Positions 47,367-58,434 are shown, counted from the stretch's first letter. The stretch is 64,000 nt of DNA from Astragalus membranaceus (GCA_039519185.1 CM076847.1:76657747-76721746); one strand, 5' to 3'. Program-made: numbers and translations. Notes: generated from the sequence alone by a model not told the origin.

Positions 47367-50300
47367 TCAGATAGACTTTAATCCTAATCCCACAGCCGAC
47401 CTTTTCACAGGATCTCTACTTAACCCTTTGGTTAAATGATCGGCCAAATTATGCTGAGTTCTCACAAACTCCACTGATATCACACCATGCAAGATTAACT
47501 CCCGAACCATGTTGTGTCTAACACCCAAGTGTCTAGACTTCCCATTATACACTTGACTATATGCCTTAGCCAGGGTAGCCTGACTATCACACCTGATGGA
47601 TATGGGAGGTATAGGTTTGGGCCACAATGGAATCTCATAAATCAGATTTCTTAGCCACTCAGCTTCTTTACCAGCCGCTGCTAAAGCCACAAATTCAGAT
47701 TCCATTGTTGAATTTGTAATGCAAGTCTATTTCTTGGATGCCCAAGAAATAGCACCTCCTCCAAGAAGGAATACCCAACCACTTGTGGATGAATGATCTT
47801 CCATATTGGTTATCCAACTTGCATCAGAATATCCTTCAATAACAGAAGGAAATCCAATATATGTCAAGCCATAGTCAATGGTTCCCTTTAAGTACTTGAA
47901 TACTCTATTCATAGCTTGCCAATGATGAGAACTAGGATTACTTGTAAACCTACTAAGTTTAGCAACAGCATAAGCTATATCAGGCCTAGTACTAATCATT
48001 GCATACATGAGTGATCCTATAGCCCTTGAGTATTCAAGTTGAGACACTGCTACACATTTATTAGGTAATAGCTTCAGGTTAGGATCAATGGGAGTACTTA
48101 CCGGAGAACAATCCTTAAAATTAAATTTCTCCAATATCTTCTCAATGTAATGTGATTGAGAGATGGAAATACCATTGTTTCCACGTTTGATCTTTATTCC
48201 TAAGATCACATCCGCCTCCCCCATGTCTTTCATATCAAACTTAGAAGACAAAAATGCCTTAGTTTCATTAACTCAATCTTGGTCGGTGCCAAAAATCAAC
48301 ATGTCGTCTACATACAAACAAATGATAACTCCTTTGCTATGAGTATCAAACTTGCTGTATACACATTTATCTGCTTGGTTTAGAACAAAACCACTAGACA
48401 ACACAATCTCATCAAACTTTTGATGCCATTGTTTAGGTGCTTGTTTCAAGCCATAAAGAGATTTCATCAGTTTACACACCTTATTTTCATTTCCAGGCAT
48501 AACAAACCCTTCCGGTTGTTTCATGTATATCTCTTCATCCAATTCGCCATTTAAGAATGCAGTTTTCACATCCATTTGGTGAATCACCAGATTGTGGATA
48601 GCAGCAAGTGCTAACAACAGTCTAATAGTGGATATCCTAGCAACGGGAGCATATGTATCGAAAAACTCAATACCCTCCTTTTGCCTAAAACCTTGGATAA
48701 CCAATCTAGCCTTGTACTTGTCAACAGTACCATCCACTTTCATCTTTCTCCTAAAGATCATCTTACATCCTAGTGGCTTACATCCAGAAGGTAAGTCAAC
48801 CAACTTCCATGTGTTATTTTGCATGATGGAATCCATCTCACTTTGGACTGCTTCTTTCCAAAAACCAGCATCCCTTGAAGTCATTGATTCACTAAAAGTC
48901 TTTGGATCTTCTTCAACATTAAAGCAATATTGATATTGAAATTCAATTTCATTCCTTGACCCTTCAACCAAATAGAGTTGAAAATCATCACCAAATGACT
49001 TAGCCTTTCTTACTCTCGTACTCTTCCTAATTTCAGTACTAGTTGAAGGTATATCCTCATTATTGGCTGAGACCTTCAACATGGAATTCATGTCCTTTGG
49101 CCTAGGTATAGATGTAAACCTTTTTTCATCGAAGATTGCATCTCGTGACTCTATAACCGAGTTCACACCAACCGAATCATTAGATTCTAGCACATAGAAT
49201 CTATATGCTTTAGAATGTTCAGCATATCCAATAAATATGCAATCTATACCTCTTTCACCTAAAGTTCTTCTTTTAGGTTCTGTAAGCCTTACTACAGCCC
49301 TACATCCTCAAATTTTGAGATAACTCAAATTTGGTGTCTTTTTGTGCCAAAGTTCATATGGGGTAACCTTACTCCTTTTGTTAGGAATTCGGTTCAACAA
49401 GTAACAGGCTGTCAACATAGCCTCACCCCAAAATCCTTCACTTAAACCCGAATAGGATAACATGGAATTCACCATTTCTTTCAAAGTTCGATTCTTCCTT
49501 TCGGCTACACCATTTTGTTGTGGTGTATAGGGGGCTGTGGTTTGATGTATTATTCCGGTAGATTGAAAATAAATCGGATCATAATACTCACCTCCCCTAT
49601 CCGTACGAAGAGTTTTGATTAATCCATTTTTATGAAGTTCTACCTCCTTTTTATAAATTTTAAATTTATCAAGAGCTTCATCTTTTGCATGTAATAAATA
49701 TACATAACAATACCTTGATGCATCATCAATAAAAGTGACAAGATACCTTTTATGACCCAATGATGGAGTAGCATGCAAATCACACAAATCACTATGAATA
49801 AGGTCTAAGACTTTAGTCTCACTTTTAACGTCTTTAAAAGGTTTCCTAGTGATCTTGGTTAGCATGCAAGTTTTGCATTTTTCAATGTTCATATCAAAAG
49901 GAGGAATCATACTTAGTTTTGACATATCTCTTAATCTTTTGTAATGAACATGTCCTAATCTAGCATGCCAAATTTCTAATTTTGTCATGTTAGTTATAGA
50001 ACTACACGATGCCATACACACAGATTCGCTAACAAAAGGAACATCAATGTTTAATTTAAACATTCCATTACAACGATAACCAAAGCCAACAAATGAACCA
50101 TGTCTTGACAAGATGTACTTGTCACTTTCAAGTACTTGCTTGAAACCACAATTATTTAAAATCATACCAGACAATAAGTTCTTACGAATACCAGGTACAA
50201 ATAAAACATTATCCAAATACAAACTTTTTCCGGAAGTAAAAACTAAATTAACGCAACCTAATCCTAGGATTGGTTCAGTTGCAACATTGCCCATCTTCAC

Positions 50301-51344
50301 AATAGAACCATCATCAATTGGTCTAAATTCCTTGAACCAACGACGATCTTTGCACACATGGCTTGTTGCTCCCGAATCAAACCACCAAGCAACATCATCA
50401 TCCTGCACATAAAATGCATCAGATATTAGTGATACATAATTCGTATTCGAATTAAGATTACTCACTACAATCTGACCTTGTTGCTTTTCCGGATCCTTGG
50501 ACCCACTTGGACCGGCCTCGTTCTTTCCTTTGAACACACGGCAGTCCCTCTTTAAATGACCAGGTTTTCGACATTTCCAACATGATAATTTTGTCTGTTT
50601 GTTTGGACCTTTGTTCTTATTTCCTTGAAACTTTCGTTTGTTACCTTTAGCCTTGTAATTTTGTTTAACTGCTCCACTTTCCTCTACCATATTAACGGAA
50701 GAGGAACCTGCTACGGTTTTGTCATTGACTTTGTCAATTTCCCGAGCCCTCAGCGACTCCTCAATCATGAAATGACTACCAAGTTGAACCAGAGTCAATT
50801 CATCCTTCTTATGCTTCAAGGTATGTTTGAAGTCTTTCCAAGAAGGGGGCAGTTTATCAATTATAGATGAAACTGCGATGGATTCATCCATCTTCAAGTC
50901 ATGTTGAGTAAACCGACCCAAAATCCGTAACAGTTCATTATATTGTTCCATAACAGGCCTCAAATCAATCATTTTGTAATTAAAGAAATTACTAACCAAG
51001 AATTTGTTACTTGAAGCATCTTCTGCCATATACTTGGATTCAAGAGAGTCCCATAGTTCCTTGGCAGACTCAACATTTTGGTAAATATCAAAAAGAGAGT
51101 CAGACATACCGTTAAGAATGTGTCCACGACAGATATAATCATCGTTTTCCCATTTCGAACGCTTCCTTGTTTGCTCCAGAGTTTCATCTTCCATAGTCTC
51201 CGGCATTGGTGTACTTAACACATAAACTACCTTCAAAGTTGTCAAGAGAAAATGCATCTTCTTCTGCCATCTTCTGAAATCCTGCCCTTCAAACTTTTCC
51301 AATTTTGCAAACTTGCTTGTCATTTTCGAATTGGAGTTTGTCAT
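47367..51344 (-). pseudogene. Copia gag-pol polyprotein with three stop codons
   Basis: Gag starts at ATG 51344 (MTNSNSKMTSKFAKLEKF) and contains zinc knuckle CWKCRKPGHLKRDC near 50570. Protease WWFDSGATSHVC is near 50370. Integrase has HARLGH...CKTC finger residues and core motifs HSDLCDL, RTDRGGEY and NGVAERKNRTL. Copia-type reverse transcriptase (48900-48290) has VYAPV-like TYAPVARIS and catalytic YVDDM. RNase H lies in 47850-47380 (SDASWI, ESEFVALAAAGKEAEW). All parts stay in one frame, interrupted by TGA at 49308-49310, TGA at 48273-48275 and TAG at 47727-47729. At 49308 and 47727 the expected residues are Trp and Gln, so G-to-A and C-to-T changes explain them. The copia order, integrase before reverse transcriptase, is clear. 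Confidence 0.94.
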
Positions 51345-51370
51345 CTCGAAAAGAATTTGATTCAATCTTT

Positions 51371-51782
51371 TGTTGGTAAATTTGGAGTTCGAGATTAACT
51401 TGGATAAATCTGAAGTTGTGTAAAACACTTTCAGATTGAATCAAATTTCGGGGTTCAACCAAAATTATTCAATTGGATAAAATCAGAAGATTATTGTGTT
51501 CAAGAGATGTATGTTTTTCTATATATGTTTGTAACTATCTGAACCAAATATATCTATGATCAAATAGGAGGAGGCGGTTACCAACTTGGTGGTTTCCAAG
51601 TTTGCGCCACTTGGTGGTTTTTAGGAGGTTGGCATGCGCCACTTGGAGGTTGGCATGCGCCTTCCATGATTTAACTCCCGGTCATAACCGCCTGACACCG
51701 AATATCTCGTCATAATATTAATACAAGCGTGCACTCTTATTTTAATATTATAAGGAGGTCAATTACGCTAAAATGTCCAACA
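51371..51782 (-). repeat. 5' LTR of the copia element
   Basis: 412 bp, 98.5 percent identical by my count to the other LTR. On the minus strand the gag ATG follows the LTR end by only about 27 bases. Confidence 0.95.
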
Positions 51783-51870
51783 CAAAATGTCGTGTGTGTG
51801 ACCACAGATCGAAAAAGTATTGTGAATTTTAAAAGACTGTACGTATATGAATGCTAAATGTCGTCTGTGT

Positions 51871-52965
51871 GACCACAGAAGTACTACTAGACTTTTTTTT
51901 AATAATATAGATGGTTCAATTAAGTTTAGTTCTATTGAAGGTAATAAAATCGAAAATCGAACCAAACTGATGGGTTCACGGAGAAAGTGGCCCTAATAAA
52001 TCCAAAAGAAAACTTTTTTTTTTGGTTTGATTTGGATCTATTTGCGATTTCTGTTAGATTGGTTCGGATTTGAATACCCCAAAATGGTGCTCTAGTCCAA
52101 GGCAAGGAAACCTTCAAGCTTCCTTTATGGTCCTCACCATAAAGGAACTAGTGGGGATTCAAATTCACGACTTGTCAGATATGGGGCCCTGTCATGCTCC
52201 ACTAGATCAACCCCCTAAAGTTTAAATTTTGGTTTAATTTGGTATATGGTTTTGGAAAAATGTGTTATAAAATAATAAAAATAAAAATATGATTACATGC
52301 AAGTGATCTCACTTACAAAAACAAAAGGTTGAATTTACAGTGTACTATGTGGAGAAAATTTGAGTGCAGACCGGTTGTTGCAAAGAATGAAGCTAAATTA
52401 GATAGTGGATGCATAGTATACAAAATTTATCACTCTATTCTATCTAGAGTTATCTTAGCTATTTTTTTTAGGTAAGTAGTTATCTTAGCTATTGTTATGG
52501 GGTTAAGACTTTGAGATTGTTGTAGTTTTGTTTTTCTGTGTTCCCAGTGATTGAAAAAATATGCATCGGTTAATGTTTTTTCACAGAAAATTTATTGAGT
52601 TTATTGTGTGTGTATATATATATATAAGTAAGGAAAAGATATGATATCACGTACAACAGATCAATATTAAACAAATTTTAATTGAAAGATTAATTTGTGT
52701 TTTTACAATAAAAAGGATTAATAATTTTTTTTGTCCATCATACAATATTTTATTGATAACGGGTAAGGCCACGGAAACATTAGACTGCAGAGTGTAAACT
52801 ACTAGCTTACACATTAAGCATTCATAGGTCCTCTAACGCCACATCAAGTCTATAGCTAACTCTAAAAGATTAGATTAAGCATATGAGCAGCACTTGAGAC
52901 AAACTAGTTTCTACTGAACTAACTAAAAAGCATATAATTAAAAGCTAATGTAAACTATTGCAACC
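51871..52965. other. Intergenic sequence, no gene seen
   Basis: AT-rich, with a short (TA)n near 52613-52626. No ORF matches a known family. Confidence 0.5.
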
Positions 52966-52980
52966 ATGTAACACAGAAAT

Positions 52981-53176
52981 ACCCAAGAGCACTTGGATGA
53001 GATGATAGGGGTCTCTTCCATCTTAACCAAAGTCTTGGGTCCAAATCCAGTCTTGGGTATGTAGCCGTGTTAAATCTCTTGAGGGAGAGCTTTGCCACCC
53101 ATTGTGATCCTACCTCACTTGAGGGATTAGTCTCTGTAGTTGCGCGCAAAGGATACCCGGTCTATACCAAAAAAAA
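52981..53176 (+). mobile_element. tRNA-derived SINE, host of a MITE
   Basis: An A-box-like cttggatgagatg and B-box-like gggtccaaatcc precede a body matching 43899-44081. It ends ctataccaaaaaaaa. The 15-bp direct repeat atgtaacacagaaat lies at 52966-52980 and at 53538-53552. The right copy is displaced by the MITE, which sits between the A tail and the duplication. Confidence 0.85.
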
Positions 53177-53178
53177 TA

Positions 53179-53526
53179 GGCTAAATTATAGTTTTGGTCC
53201 CCCTATTTTCAAAAATTCAGACATTTGGTCCCCCTATTTTAAAACTCAGACATTTGGTCCCCCAATTTTAAAAAATCAAAGACATTTAGTCCCAAGAGGA
53301 ATTTTCAGTTTTTTATGGCTAATAATCAAAGACATTTGGTCCCTCAATTTTAAAAAATCGAAGACATTTGGTCCCCCAATTTTAAAAAATCAAAGACATT
53401 TGGTCCCTCTTTGGACTACATGTATTTGATTTTTTAAAATTGGGGGACCAAATGTCTGAGTTTTAAAATAGGGGGACAAAATGTCTGAATTTTTGAAAAT
53501 AGGGGGACCAAAACTATAATTTAGCC
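53179..53526. mobile_element. MITE with long terminal inverted repeats, inserted in the SINE tail
   Basis: GGCTAAATTATAGTTTTGG at the left is matched by its complement at the right. The inverted repeats extend about 100 bp with repeated catttggtcccc units. The 348-bp copy is flanked by A-rich aaaaaaata-type sequence, fitting a 9-bp Mutator-like duplication within the SINE A tail. No coding content. Confidence 0.85.
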
Positions 53527-53975
53527 AAAAAAAAAATATGTAACACAGAAATGAAAAATGTGGAAACTGGCTCAAATGAAAAACCAAAATGGCAGCCCAT
53601 GAGAAACAACACGCAATTGCAACCCGATGTCAAATTTGTTTTTGGATTTTACTTTTCCCACACCCCCTCCTACTCACCACACACCCCCAAACCCCCTAAA
53701 TCCCTAAAATACCCTTCAATTAAAAACATTTCATCTCTCACTCTCCCTCCCAAACACTCTCACACCCCCTCTCATCTCTCAACCGAACCCTAACGCCTCC
53801 CCCACCCCAAATTCGATTTCTCACCCTCACTCTCCCTCTCAATCTCAACTCCACCATTTTTGAAGCTTCAATCTCGCATTCTACGCATCAGGTACTCCCT
53901 CCCTCACTTTCCTGTCTTTCCATTTCATCGTTTTTATTTTTTCTGCATATGCGACGCGTTCGGTTGGCCTTCCCC

Positions 53976-54122
53976 GAACGTTTCTGGGAACGAAGGTGTT
54001 CGAATGAGGTCATGCGAACACCGTTCGAATGAGGCCATGCGAACACCCGTTCGAATGGGGTTGTTCGAACACGTGCGAATGCTTCTGTTCGAACAGGTGC
54101 GAATGATGCTGTTCGAACATGT
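53976..54122. repeat. Left subterminal array of TTCGAA/TGCGAAC motifs
   Basis: About ten copies of gttcgaa, tgcgaac or gtgcgaatg within 150 bp, in both orientations. The array lies in the 5' untranslated intron of the mobile domain gene. Confidence 0.8.
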
Positions 54123-54191
54123 GTGACAGTATTGTTTCTGTTATTTTGCTGATTATGTTGCTTAATTGGTTTAATGGTTGTTGTTTCAGAT

Positions 54192-56196
54192 ATGGTGAGG
54201 CATCGTGGCGGTAGTTCGCAACAGCCGGAGCGTAGGCCACCCCCGACGGCTTCCGAACGCAAACGGAGGCAAGATGGAGCTGAACCTTCCCGGAGGGGTA
54301 GGCGTAGGGACGTCCCTCCTCCCCCACCGGAGGTTGATGATATTGGCCGGGATGTTGAGCGTGATGCTCAATTTCCGGCATATGAGCTGGCCGGCCCTTC
54401 TGGTCATGCACATGAGGAGGGAGGTGCTCAACATGAGGAGGATGTTGAGCCTCAGGAGCCTGCTGCTGCTCCTAGGGCTACATTCCCATTCCCTGGTGGA
54501 CCTGTTGATGGTTCTGTCTTGCCCACATACGGGTCTCATATTTTGACCGAGTTCTATGCTGGCCGGGTAAGTTATTGTTATATAATAGCGTGTTGTCAAT
54601 TTTGTTTCTTATTTTGTTGAACATATTGGCTTATTGTGCCGGTGTCATTTGTCAATGCAGGTTCGGCCGGACATAACTACGATTCCACATGGACCGGTTA
54701 ACCTTGTGGTCCATGCTAGGATCAGGGAGACTCTTATCCTATCGGGGTTGTTCCCTCTCATAGGACTTGGTTTTCCCCTCACTCACAAGGGGCTGCTGAA
54801 CGCATTCATAGAGCGTTGGCAGCCGGATACATCATCATTCCACCTTCCTGTGGGTGAGATGTCTATCACCCTTGATGATGTATCCCAGCTGCTACACATC
54901 CCCATCACGGGCCAGTTCTATGACATGCCTGACTGGACTTCGTGGCAGGGAGAGCAGATGCTGATTGACTATTTGGGGGCCACCCCCCAAGATGCCGCTG
55001 AACAGACTTCTGCGAGAGGGTTGTCAGTTGGTCTTGTATGGCTGAGGGATCATGTCTACCACCCAGCCATAGCTGAGCAGAGGTGGCATCATGCTGCTAG
55101 GGCCTATTTGCTCTATCTTTTGGGCTGCACATTGTTCGCAGACAAGTCAGGAAGCAAGGTTAAGCTTGGCTACCTAGGTATGCTTCTTGATTTGAACAAT
55201 GTTGGAGACTACTGCTGGGGGGCAATGGCCCTTGCCCATATGTATGATCAGCTGAAGGATGCTTCAAGAAAGAAGACGAAGAAGATGGCTGGTCATATGG
55301 CTCTACTACAGGTATAAAACTTACTTTTTTTTTTATAAGTTTGCTTTAGGTTTACTTTCAGATTTATAATCAACCAATGATATGTTCATTACAGGGTTGG
55401 ATTTTTGAGCACTTCCAGAGTGCCAATTTTACATCTTGGGTGGTGCACCCAGAATATGTTGAGAGTATGCCACGGGCGAAGAAATGGCTGTGTAGGGATG
55501 GCCCCGGGGCCATCAAGTCACACACCATCAGACTGTGCCTTGACCGGCTACACCATGAGGAGGTCACCTGGGACCCCTACACAGGCCATAGGCAGGAGAG
55601 ACCATTTGAGGAGCTGGGCAGGTTCAGAGGGTTCATCTGGAGTGCTGGCTGTATGGTGAGCCATTTGCCGGATAGAGTGGTCAGACAGTTTGGCCAGGTA
55701 CAGCACATCCCGGAGGAGCCCAGACCTGCAAATCGGGCCGTCTGTACTCTCACGGAGTGTGATGAGAGGTGGACACAGTTCCAGGACCACTTGGTGGCGC
55801 GGGGGCCTCCCTGTGTGCCGTACTCCTCAAACACGGTGCCGGGCTACTTTCCATGGTTTTCTAGGGTCTCACATCCCTTTGCCTTCCCTGAAAATTATGT
55901 AGAGCTTGTGGATGAGCCGGATGTCAGTGTGGTACGTGTTTTTTATGTTAATTACAGTAATAAGTTTCTTCTACTTATTTAAATCTACTTATTTAAATAA
56001 TGTTATGTTATTTGTTTGACAGATGCTGCCAGAGCTCCTGGATATGGTGGATGAGATGGATGGGACCATCAATGATAATGTCCCAGAGCCAACCAGGAGC
56101 GTCTTTCAGCGCATCAAGAGGTTGCTCAACCCCTTCCGTAGGCTTAGGAGGAGGATCGTCAATGTGTATCAGAGGAGGGGGCGCAACACCCAGTAG
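54192..56196 (+). CDS. Plant mobile domain (PMD, aminotransferase-like) protein, four coding exons
   Basis: Exons 54192-54566, 54661-55311, 55395-55931 and 56023-56196 join through GT-AG introns that are all phase 0, giving 578 residues with no stop. A further intron in the leader (about 53892-54189, donor gtactc, acceptor tttcag) is likely. The basic N-terminus (MVRHRGGSSQQPERR) and a Gly/Pro/Glu-rich region (to about 125) precede the mobile domain. This is recognised from HARIRETLILSGLFPL, LLNAFIERWQPDTSSFHLP, GEMSITLDDVSQLLHIPI and LGYLGMLLDLNNVGDYCWG. Exon 3 carries the tail with HPEYVESMPRAKKWL and SAGCMVSHLPDRVVRQFG. The family includes host proteins of the MAIN/MAIL type, acting in silencing and genome stability, and many copies carried by Mutator and gypsy elements. 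Its place inside TIRs suggests a transposon-borne copy. The molecular activity is not established. Confidence 0.88.
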
Positions 56197-56402
56197 GGGG
56201 GGATATTTGTATAATTTAACTGTTTGGAACTTTTGTATAATTTAACTACTTTTGATATTATTAAGTATTTTTGTGATGTCATCTACTTAATTTGGCGCAA
56301 ATTTATTGCCTTTTTATTACAAACCATAACCATACATGAAATACGAAAGACATGAAATACGAAAGACATAAAACCAACATAAGCAAACAACTAACTAAGA
56401 AA

Positions 56403-56828
56403 CTAGTGTTTCGGTCGTCCCTGTTCCAGAAGATAAATGATCTCTTCTGGAGTGCGTATTGTGTCCACGTACAACTCTAAGACTTGTCGCCCCATCGGAA
56501 GTGTAGCATGATATTCCATCATGGTCCCAACGTCGTCATCGTTGCGGATCTCCATAACTGTAAAATAGCCAGTCCCGTAATCAAGCCGGTTGTACTTTCG
56601 GTAACGTATACGCGCCACGTCTTTACGCCACGCTCCCTCTGGACGAATCTTCCTCTCAGCCTTTTCCTTTAGTTGGGCGAAGGTGATGACCTTACTCATC
56701 CTGCAAAATACATGGTTAGGACAACGAAACACAACACCATGTTCGTCGGTGGTGACAGTCCCATGGTGATGAAGGGCAGTTAGGAATTTGGTGGATGAGT
56801 ACTGGGTTGAGCACAATTGCCATTCCAT
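56403..56828 (-). CDS. Small protein resembling the N-terminal segment of plant MULE transposases
   Basis: An intact 141-residue frame convergent with the mobile domain gene, ending about 200 bp from it. The segment RIRYRKYNRLDYGTGYF then MEIRNDDDVGTMMEYH and LELYVD follows a pattern seen in the N-terminal region of plant MuDR-type transposases: a YR motif, a nDeDV-mf-h motif, then an ELYV strand. No catalytic domain follows. An in-frame Met at 56700 could be an alternative start. A TATA-like element lies about 95 bp upstream. Function is unknown; the MULE link is an inference from motif pattern only. Confidence 0.65.
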   Translation of the reverse strand: MEWQLCSTQYSSTKFLTALHHHGTVTTDEHGVVFRCPNHVFCRMSKVITFAQLKEKAERKIRPEGAWRKDVARIRYRKYNRLDYGTGYFTVMEIRNDDDVGTMMEYHATLPMGRQVLELYVDTIRTPEEIIYLLEQGRPKH

Positions 56829-56920
56829 TTCAGCTTGGTTGTAGCTGTCAAGAGGGAGAGTAGGTTTTGGTGAAGAAGCAGATTAGGGTTTGGTGAAGAA
56901 GGTCTGAGGATGTGAACCCC

Positions 56921-56932
56921 CTTTTATAATAG
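56921..56932 (-). promoter_or_regulatory. Probable TATA box of the small convergent gene
   Basis: Minus-strand tattataaaagg, about 95 bp upstream of ATG 56828. Confidence 0.55.
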
Positions 56933-57126
56933 GCATGGTGAAATGTCAGCCGTTGATTTCATTTTTAGATCACAAATCTGATCCGTTTAAATTCTATCCG
57001 TTCAGACACATTTTCCAAAGGGATTGACATCCACTCCTTTATCTGACACACATTTGACTGATTGTAAGCCGTTGATCAAAACTGTCGGTGGAATCTGAGA
57101 CGTCCAATATCTGTCGCTCTGCAACA

Positions 57127-57298
57127 CTGGTTCGAACCGCCTCATGCGAATATGTGCGCATGACCACATTCGAACCTGTTCGCATGACCCCATTCGAACA
57201 GGTGAAAAACACCCAAGAGGGTGTGTCCCCATATTTAACACACGCGAATGGCTTCGTGCGAACCTGTTCGAAGGCCCGTGTTCGAACAGGTGAAATTT
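57127..57298. repeat. Right subterminal array of TTCGAA/TGCGAAC motifs
   Basis: About ten copies of ttcgaac, tgcgaa or ttcgcatga in both orientations, including gttcgaacaggtg, which is also present in the left array. Confidence 0.8.
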
Positions 57299-57502
57299 CG
57301 TGAAAAAAAAGAGGTTTGGCCTGGCCTTTTGGTCATTTCACACCCTTATGGGGTGTGTTTCGAGTAGGAGGGGGTGTGGGAAAAGCAAACACCTTTGTTT
57401 TTTTTTTGACAAACCGATGTCCAATTTGTTGAAGCCTGATGTACGATGTAATTGGTCCGTTGCTTGTAAGGTTTTATAACTCCTTCTAATCTAAGGTTTG
57501 CT

Positions 57503-57504
<2 letters not shown>

Positions 57505-57586
<82 letters not shown>
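57505..57586. repeat. (TA)n microsatellite
   Basis: 82 bp of uninterrupted TA. Confidence 0.97.
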
Positions 57587-57589
<3 letters not shown>

Positions 57590-58000
57590 GCACCCGCTCA
57601 CAAGTCACACCAGCAACGGTTTCCTGAATTGGTGCTAGCTAGGATCTCCTTGCAATCCTCGATAGAAAACGAATGATAAAGAATTTTTTTACTGGGAGGA
57701 GACATGATTAACTTACTTAAAGCTGAGGCCAAGACAAAAGTGATTAATTGCAGGATATGAGTTTTGAGTTGCAGAAGCAAAAGTTGAAGAAGCATAACAT
57801 AATCTCAACGAGAAAAGCAATTGCCAGAAAAAATGAAAGAAGGAAGTAAATGGTAGTTTGGGGGGAGGCCTGCTGCAGCTAGCTTCGTAGTCAGTCTTGC
57901 TCCAGTAACGTTAAAGAGAGGTGGCTGGACTTTGATTCCTGTTCTCAGAGAATGCTTAATGTTTAAATATATACTTACTGCATTCAAACTGGCTTGCTAG
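57587..58000. other. Intergenic sequence, no recognised gene
   Basis: Two short minus-strand frames exist here, but neither resembles a known protein. Confidence 0.45.
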
Positions 58001-58078
58001 TTGACCATTTTGTTTTGAAGTTCCAAGGCAAAAAAGAAAATGCAACTCTCACATTTGGTGTATTGGTTGGGCATATGA

Positions 58079-58087
58079 GTCCCCGTA
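58079..58087 (+). promoter_or_regulatory. Degraded upstream sequence element of U2 copy 1
   Basis: gtccccgta stands where the plant snRNA upstream element (RTCCCACATCG) is expected; the core is damaged. Confidence 0.5.
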
Positions 58088-58145
58088 TAGAAAGCAGCAT
58101 AGTGGACTTGACAAATAAAAGGAATAGCGAGCAAATGTTCAAGGC

Positions 58146-58340
58146 ATACCTTTCTTGGCCTTTTGGCTAAGAACAAGTGTAGTATATGTTCTTATCAGTT
58201 TAATATCTGATATGTGGGCCAATAGCTCACACGATATTCAATTACTTTTTTTAGGGGGAGAGCCATCACAATAGCTTGCTATTGGGTTTCTCATGTGTTG
58301 CCTATGCGTTGCACTACTGCACGGCCGCACGCACCCCACC
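58146..58340 (+). ncRNA. U2: U2 snRNA copy 1, probable pseudogene
   Basis: U2 is the spliceosomal RNA that pairs with the intron branch site. This copy of about 195 nt has the 5' end ataccttt, aagtgtagta (branch-recognition region), tcagtttaatatctgatatg, a T-rich Sm-like site and the end gcaccccacc. Changes in stem I (cttggcc), aagaacaag for aagatcaag, and tatatgttc for tatctgttc suggest decay, as does its damaged upstream element. The 3' flank is broken by the CACTA element about 95 bp downstream. Confidence 0.85.
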
Positions 58341-58434
58341 AATTCTAGTGATGAATATTTGAGGGTTTTAATTTTAATTTTAATTATTTAGTCATTAGGG
58401 ATGTCATGTTTAAAATTTTTATTCTGGAAACGAC

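Larger units (their letters stand above)
46427..51782 (-). mobile_element. Ty1/copia LTR retrotransposon, degenerate
   Basis: Two 412-bp LTRs (46427-46838 and 51371-51782), each with TGTTGG...CCAACA termini, are flanked by the 5-bp duplication CAAAA (46422-46426 and 51783-51787). On the minus strand the polypurine tract tgggggaggtt sits next to the 3' LTR at 46839. The LTRs differ at six positions and have no indels. One reading frame covers gag-pol but has three stops. No initiator-tRNA primer-binding site is seen after the 5' LTR. Confidence 0.95.
53641..57413. mobile_element. TIR-bounded element carrying a plant mobile domain gene and a second gene
   Basis: Inward from each border lies an inverted copy of cttttcccacaccccctcct (left near 53652, right near 57363-57385 on the complement). 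The borders are flanked by the direct repeat ccgatgtcaaatttgtt (53624-53640) and ccgatgtccaatttgtt (57414-57430). Two convergent genes lie inside. Subterminal arrays of gttcgaac and tgcgaac motifs occur near both ends. No transposase is present, so a Mutator-like non-autonomous carrier is the best reading, though the 17-bp flank is longer than usual for that group. Confidence 0.65.

Noticed and set aside
43899..53176. tRNA genes at B-box-bearing sequences
   Set aside because: A and B boxes lack the cloverleaf and are followed by SINE bodies with A tails; they are SINEs.
54010..54599. Minus-strand frames over the first exon of the mobile domain gene
   Set aside because: Shadows of a GC-rich exon; splice-supported plus-strand gene explains the sequence.
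57598..57987. Two short minus-strand frames as a host gene
   Set aside because: No recognisable domain, no splice support, and a stop between them.
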